From Pseudomonas gingeri (lineage in GTDB: Bacteria; Pseudomonadota; Gammaproteobacteria; Pseudomonadales; Pseudomonadaceae), in contig NZ_JACAPR010000016.1 in NCBI RefSeq assembly GCF_013385635.1, positions 1-64,000 on the forward strand: a DNA stretch of 64,000 nt, read 5' to 3'. Within the stretch, counting starts at the first letter, position 1, and the number at the start of each line of letters is the position of its first letter. The position numbers and the translations under genes are program-made. A model generated the notes under the pieces. It searched no databases and was not told where the DNA came from. It worked only from the letters and a program-made list of their open reading frames with translations. This document shows positions 60,491-64,000 of the stretch, one piece after another.

Positions 60491-63400
60491 GGTTGAATCC
60501 TCAGTTGCTCCAGCAGCGTCGCCGCCACGTCATCAGCATTGAAAAAGAACTGGCGGGCCATGGGCAGGCTGATCGCACTGCGCCAGATATCCACAGCCGT
60601 CTGTGCACGGCCGGGCTGGCCCCGGCGGATGCTTTCGAAACGCGCGCCTTCGGCACGGGCCTGGGCCTTGGGGCCGAGAAAACGTTCTTCGCGGGTTTTC
60701 AGGTGGGCGGCCCCGGGGATGAACAGATCATCGTTCGGTGCCAGGTCGGGGTAATGGAAATGGGCGACCCAGAGCAAGGCACTCTTCTTGCCCGCGGCCG
60801 CCTTGTCGAGAATCAGATATTCCTGCAGGTAGTCACGGGACTTGAGCAGACTGCGCGGGCCGTTTCTCCTGATCTCGATGGCACCCTGGCGCTGCAGGAA
60901 GTCGACCCGTGCCATGTCCGGCATGCTCGCCTTGGTCGCCTCGATCCTGATCAACAGCCCCTTGTTGACCAGTTCAAGGGACAATGCCCGCAAGTTGCTC
61001 ACGTGTGTCTGCGCGTTGACCCGCTCGGGTGACGCTTGCGCCGCCGCCAGACTGCTGTCGAGCTGATCGGCCAGCCGGTCGAGTGTTTTCGCTTCACCCT
61101 CCAGCACATCCTGCAGATACACCGGGTCCCTCACCGGTTGCTTCAACCTGACGGCCCGGTCGAGCATCCGCGCCAGTTCCTGCCGGGCATTGAGCAGCTC
61201 GGTGCGCGCCCTCTGCATCTGCGCACCGGCCTCCTTGACCAGCCGCTTGAACCCGACCTGCGGCCGGACAGCGGCAGGCACAGGAGTCGGCTCGGGCGCC
61301 TTGACCTCCTCCCAGTAACTGCCGCTGTCGCTTTGCTGAAACACGCGGACTTCATCTTCGACGGCTATTTCCACGGTCTCACGGGCCTGGCCGGCGGCCG
61401 CTGGCCTGACCTTGCCCAGGTAGAGGCCGCCCCTGGAGCCACGGGTCTGGATAAGCCCGGGGATTTTCTCCAGTTCCTCCTGGGCCGCGACATCACTGGC
61501 CTGTTCGTCGAGCAACTCGCTCAACGACTCCAGCGCTTCGTCACGCAGTTGCCCGATCAGTTCGAGCAGGCGTTCGGTATAGGGCAGTGCCGTGCCCGCC
61601 GGCTGCTGGTGCCGCCAGAATTCGAGGGTCTGCAGACCCGCCACATAGTTTTCGACGCAGGTATTGAGCACACGCCGACGGCGCCTTGCCGGGATGTCCG
61701 CATCCTGCTCCAGATTGACCCGCGAGCGGCCCGCCATGGCCATCTCCTGGGTCTTGTCCCGCAGGGACAGGTTGATCTGTTCGCCGCCCTCCAGCTCATG
61801 CAGACTCAACCAGCGCAGGGCCTGGAGTTGCGACAGGCGCGTTTCCAGCTCCAGCGGTGCATCCGGGGTCTGGCTGAAAACCTGGTCGCGGGTCTTGCTC
61901 CCCAGGCCCGCATAATTGTCCAACTGCTCGTTGACGCGCTGTTCCTTGCGATGCCAGTCGAACATGCGGTCATTGGCTGCAACCCTGCTTTTCTGGTAGG
62001 CCAGGATGCCGTCATAGAGCCTGGAGTCCGCGTTGGCATAAGCGGTCTGGGCCAGTTCGAGCTCAGCAGCAGAGGGGCGCTGCTCCTCACGGACCCGGCT
62101 CAGGACTTCCAGCGCCTCACGACAGCCGCCCAGCTGGATACCGAGGAATGCGCATACGGAGTCCTTCCATCGGGACATTGTCGCGACCCTGGCATACTCT
62201 TCGCGCAAGACGACGCTCTGGCCCATCAGGTCGAACGCCTTTTCTGCTTCCTGCAGGTAACGTTGCCGGGCTTTGCCGATCACCTCGGCGTCAGTCCCCT
62301 GCTCCTTGAGCTTCAAGTCGGCCCGTGCGGCGGAAGCCGCGAGTGTCGCCCGCCGCCCTTGTACGACAATGTCGTTGTGCCGCTCTTCCAACACCTTGGC
62401 CGCCGCCTTTTTTTCGACCTTTATCTGCGCAATGGTCTTGCGTCCGCCCCGCCCCGAGCCACCGCGCAGACGCAGCTTCACATCCAGGCTCCACTCGCCG
62501 GCCTCGGTGCTTTGCAGATAGAAGCCTTCGCGACTGCCGTCCGGCGTGATCATCCTCACGCCGCCCCCGGCCTCTTCCCGGACCCGATACAGGCGCCCGC
62601 CGATATAGGTGGCCAGATAGCCCGTGTCTTTCAGCCGGATCAGTCCCTTGAGCTCGCCGTCGGCGATCACCGTACCGAGTGACTCGGCGCTCGGCCAGGG
62701 CCGGTCGTAGCGGCGCAGCAACAGGTCGTCGATCTGGATGCGGCGCTGCCCGGAGGGCGCCCGGGCCGTCGCCTCCAGGTGCATGGGCAACGGCAGGTCG
62801 GCCCCTTGCGCGACATAAGGCCGGCTCACCTCGGGTGGCGCCACGCTGAGCGGTATCTCCTCGCGAGCGGATGAGGAAGCCCTGGCGCCGGCGAGATGAT
62901 GACTGAGGATAAAGGAAAGATTGACCAGCACATCGGCCCAGGCACTCGCCTGCCCCTCACCGTCCCAGACCTGCAACTGGCGGATATCGCGGTCGACGCT
63001 GGCCACCACCGCATAGATCCAGCCCGCCACGGCCGCCGGGCCACGGATGAACATCAGCAGCACATTGAACAGCTGCCACGCCCCCTCCTTGAGCTGGGCC
63101 CAGCGTTGCTCGGCGTTGGACACCGATTGCCGGTCGGCCAGTTCGATCAGCGTGCGCGCCGTCGAGGTGAACAGGTGATGCAGACAGTCGCCGTCGACCA
63201 CGGCGTCACTCAGACGGGCCGGCGCCGGGGTTGAAAAGGCGGCGAAGTCATCTTCGAAAGATCGCGGCAGGTGCGGTTCCTGGAAGCCGCCGTGGTCGTA
63301 CAGTCGCCGGGCCCGGGAACTCATCCAGGTCAGGACGCTGTCCTGGAGCGCGCCCTCCTGCCGGATGGCCGCGAACACGGCGTCGAAGGTTTCGTACTGG

Positions 63401-64000
63401 TGCAAGGGTTCGAGCGTCGGCGTCGGCCGGGCATCGTTATCGTCGGCACACAAGGGGCCCCCGGACGTTGCCTGGAAGCCCAGGAGCGCTGACTCATGGG
63501 CACCAGCCTTGGCGAACAACGGGCGATACAACACATGCGGCCCATGACGGATATCCTTCGGCCCGATGATAAACATCGACGCCACTTCATCGACCGCAGC
63601 ATCCGCTTCGGCGCGAAAGCCCAGGGGCCTGAGCACGATTGTCTGGCCATCGACCTGCCGCTGCGCCGCGGACGGTTTCATCAGTGCCTCGATGTACCGG
63701 AAACCCGCCTCGCTGAAACCGGCCTGAGCCCTGATCTTCAGTTCCAGCGCCGCCATGGGCAATTGCACCCGCAGTTGCTCGCTGAAGAGTTTTTCCCGAC
63801 GCCGGGCCTCCTCCACGTCGTCGATAAGCTTGGCGCGCAGTTCATCCAGATAGGTCTTGCCGATATCCACCGCGGTGACCAGGTGCCTGATATAGTCCGG
63901 GGTCAGCCAGGCCGGTACGGGTGATTCGACGGCGCAGTGCCTGACCGACAGGCGCATTTTCGAATGATGGAAGCCACCCAGATTCTCCAGGGCGAACTCG
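60487..64000 (-). CDS. dermonecrotic-toxin-like (DUF6543-type) protein, 5' part outside the window
   Basis: At least 1170 residues; the frame is open to the window edge, and the 14 codons before the ATG at 63957 still match the paralogue (EFALENLGGFHHSK), so the true start lies beyond 64000. By comparison about 450 more N-terminal residues are missing. Domains seen: FSEQLRVQLPMAALELKIR, SMFIIGPKDIRHGPHVLYRPLF, GLIRLKDTGYLATYIGG, KLRLRGGSGRGG, long coiled coils, RVDFLQRQGAIEIRRNGPRS and the C-terminal LPMARQFFFN. It is intact across the point where its neighbour is split. First known gene of a three-frame operon. Confidence 0.82.
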   Translation of the reverse strand, partial: EFALENLGGFHHSKMRLSVRHCAVESPVPAWLTPDYIRHLVTAVDIGKTYLDELRAKLIDDVEEARRREKLFSEQLRVQLPMAALELKIRAQAGFSEAGFRYIEALMKPSAAQRQVDGQTIVLRPLGFRAEADAAVDEVASMFIIGPKDIRHGPHVLYRPLFAKAGAHESALLGFQATSGGPLCADDNDARPTPTLEPLHQYETFDAVFAAIRQEGALQDSVLTWMSSRARRLYDHGGFQEPHLPRSFEDDFAAFSTPAPARLSDAVVDGDCLHHLFTSTARTLIELADRQSVSNAEQRWAQLKEGAWQLFNVLLMFIRGPAAVAGWIYAVVASVDRDIRQLQVWDGEGQASAWADVLVNLSFILSHHLAGARASSSAREEIPLSVAPPEVSRPYVAQGADLPLPMHLEATARAPSGQRRIQIDDLLLRRYDRPWPSAESLGTVIADGELKGLIRLKDTGYLATYIGGRLYRVREEAGGGVRMITPDGSREGFYLQSTEAGEWSLDVKLRLRGGSGRGGRKTIAQIKVEKKAAAKVLEERHNDIVVQGRRATLAASAARADLKLKEQGTDAEVIGKARQRYLQEAEKAFDLMGQSVVLREEYARVATMSRWKDSVCAFLGIQLGGCREALEVLSRVREEQRPSAAELELAQTAYANADSRLYDGILAYQKSRVAANDRMFDWHRKEQRVNEQLDNYAGLGSKTRDQVFSQTPDAPLELETRLSQLQALRWLSLHELEGGEQINLSLRDKTQEMAMAGRSRVNLEQDADIPARRRRRVLNTCVENYVAGLQTLEFWRHQQPAGTALPYTERLLELIGQLRDEALESLSELLDEQASDVAAQEELEKIPGLIQTRGSRGGLYLGKVRPAAAGQARETVEIAVEDEVRVFQQSDSGSYWEEVKAPEPTPVPAAVRPQVGFKRLVKEAGAQMQRARTELLNARQELARMLDRAVRLKQPVRDPVYLQDVLEGEAKTLDRLADQLDSSLAAAQASPERVNAQTHVSNLRALSLELVNKGLLIRIEATKASMPDMARVDFLQRQGAIEIRRNGPRSLLKSRDYLQEYLILDKAAAGKKSALLWVAHFHYPDLAPNDDLFIPGAAHLKTREERFLGPKAQARAEGARFESIRRGQPGRAQTAVDIWRSAISLPMARQFFFNADDVAATLLEQLRIQP

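Noticed and set aside
61036..62682. 548-residue plus-strand frame inside the toxin-like region
   Set aside because: The minus strand shows clear paralogy with its neighbour over the same bases, so this frame is a shadow.
1..64000. CRISPR array, prophage, insertion sequence, tRNA or rRNA
   Set aside because: No spaced direct-repeat array, transposase, integrase, phage gene or tRNA cloverleaf was recognised; the only repeats are REP-like palindromes and the short tandem at 5680-5753. A tRNAscan-SE and CRISPR-finder run would settle this.

Overview
The window is chromosomal DNA from a Pseudomonas, most likely of the P. fluorescens complex. The gene order from NIF3-like/algW through his, mla, kds/lpt, rpoN/PTS-Ntr, fagA-fumC-sodA, pmbA, tldD, mre and gat to an rlpA-like lipoprotein matches, as I remember it, the order of P. 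aeruginosa PAO1 PA4445-PA4485. High GC with strong codon bias (long antisense shadow frames everywhere) and Pseudomonas-type REP palindromes between operons agree with this. The species cannot be fixed from sequence reading alone.

Left part (1-17.8 kb) is core envelope biology: a NIF3-family protein diverges from the regulatory protease algW. A long leftward series follows: mlaFEDCB (phospholipid transport), ibaG, murA (peptidoglycan precursor) and hisG-hisD-hisC. Diverging rightward are kdsD-kdsC (Kdo synthesis), lptC-lptA-lptB (LPS export), then rpoN-hpf-ptsN-rapZ-ptsO (sigma-54 and nitrogen PTS).

Middle part (17.8-44.1 kb): an iron-repressed fagA-fumC-orfX-sodA operon with two overlapping Fur-like boxes; pmbA/tldD flanking darP; a long leftward mreB-mreC-mreD-maf-rng-yhdP-nitrilase-tldD series; the rightward gatCAB operon; an RlpA-like lipoprotein, a cation antiporter and a CMD protein; then an AEC transporter, a WbuC-type cupin and hpt diverging from upp-uraA (purine and pyrimidine salvage).

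Right part (44.2-55.6 kb) is an accessory cluster that looks light-controlled. hemH and an SDR-like epimerase point left. Rightward come a renalase-type flavoenzyme with a Trp-rich small protein, then one long overlapping operon: TudS/YbgA, a MerR/LitR-like regulator, DNA photolyase, an NTF2-like protein, an SDR, an FAD oxidoreductase, DUF1365 and a cyclopropane-fatty-acid-synthase-like methyltransferase. The operon promoter carries two perfect TGTACA-N12-TGTACA elements, and a one-mismatch version lies before the renalase gene.

Right end (55.6-64 kb): three overlapping leftward frames encode very large dermonecrotic-toxin-like (DUF6543-type) proteins. The upstream one is cut by the window edge. 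The other two are the halves of a second paralogue, split by a one-base frame change at a C4G4 run.

No tRNA, rRNA, CRISPR array, insertion sequence or prophage was seen. No gene-free stretch exceeds 300 bases; the longest is about 290 bases, between mlaF and kdsD.
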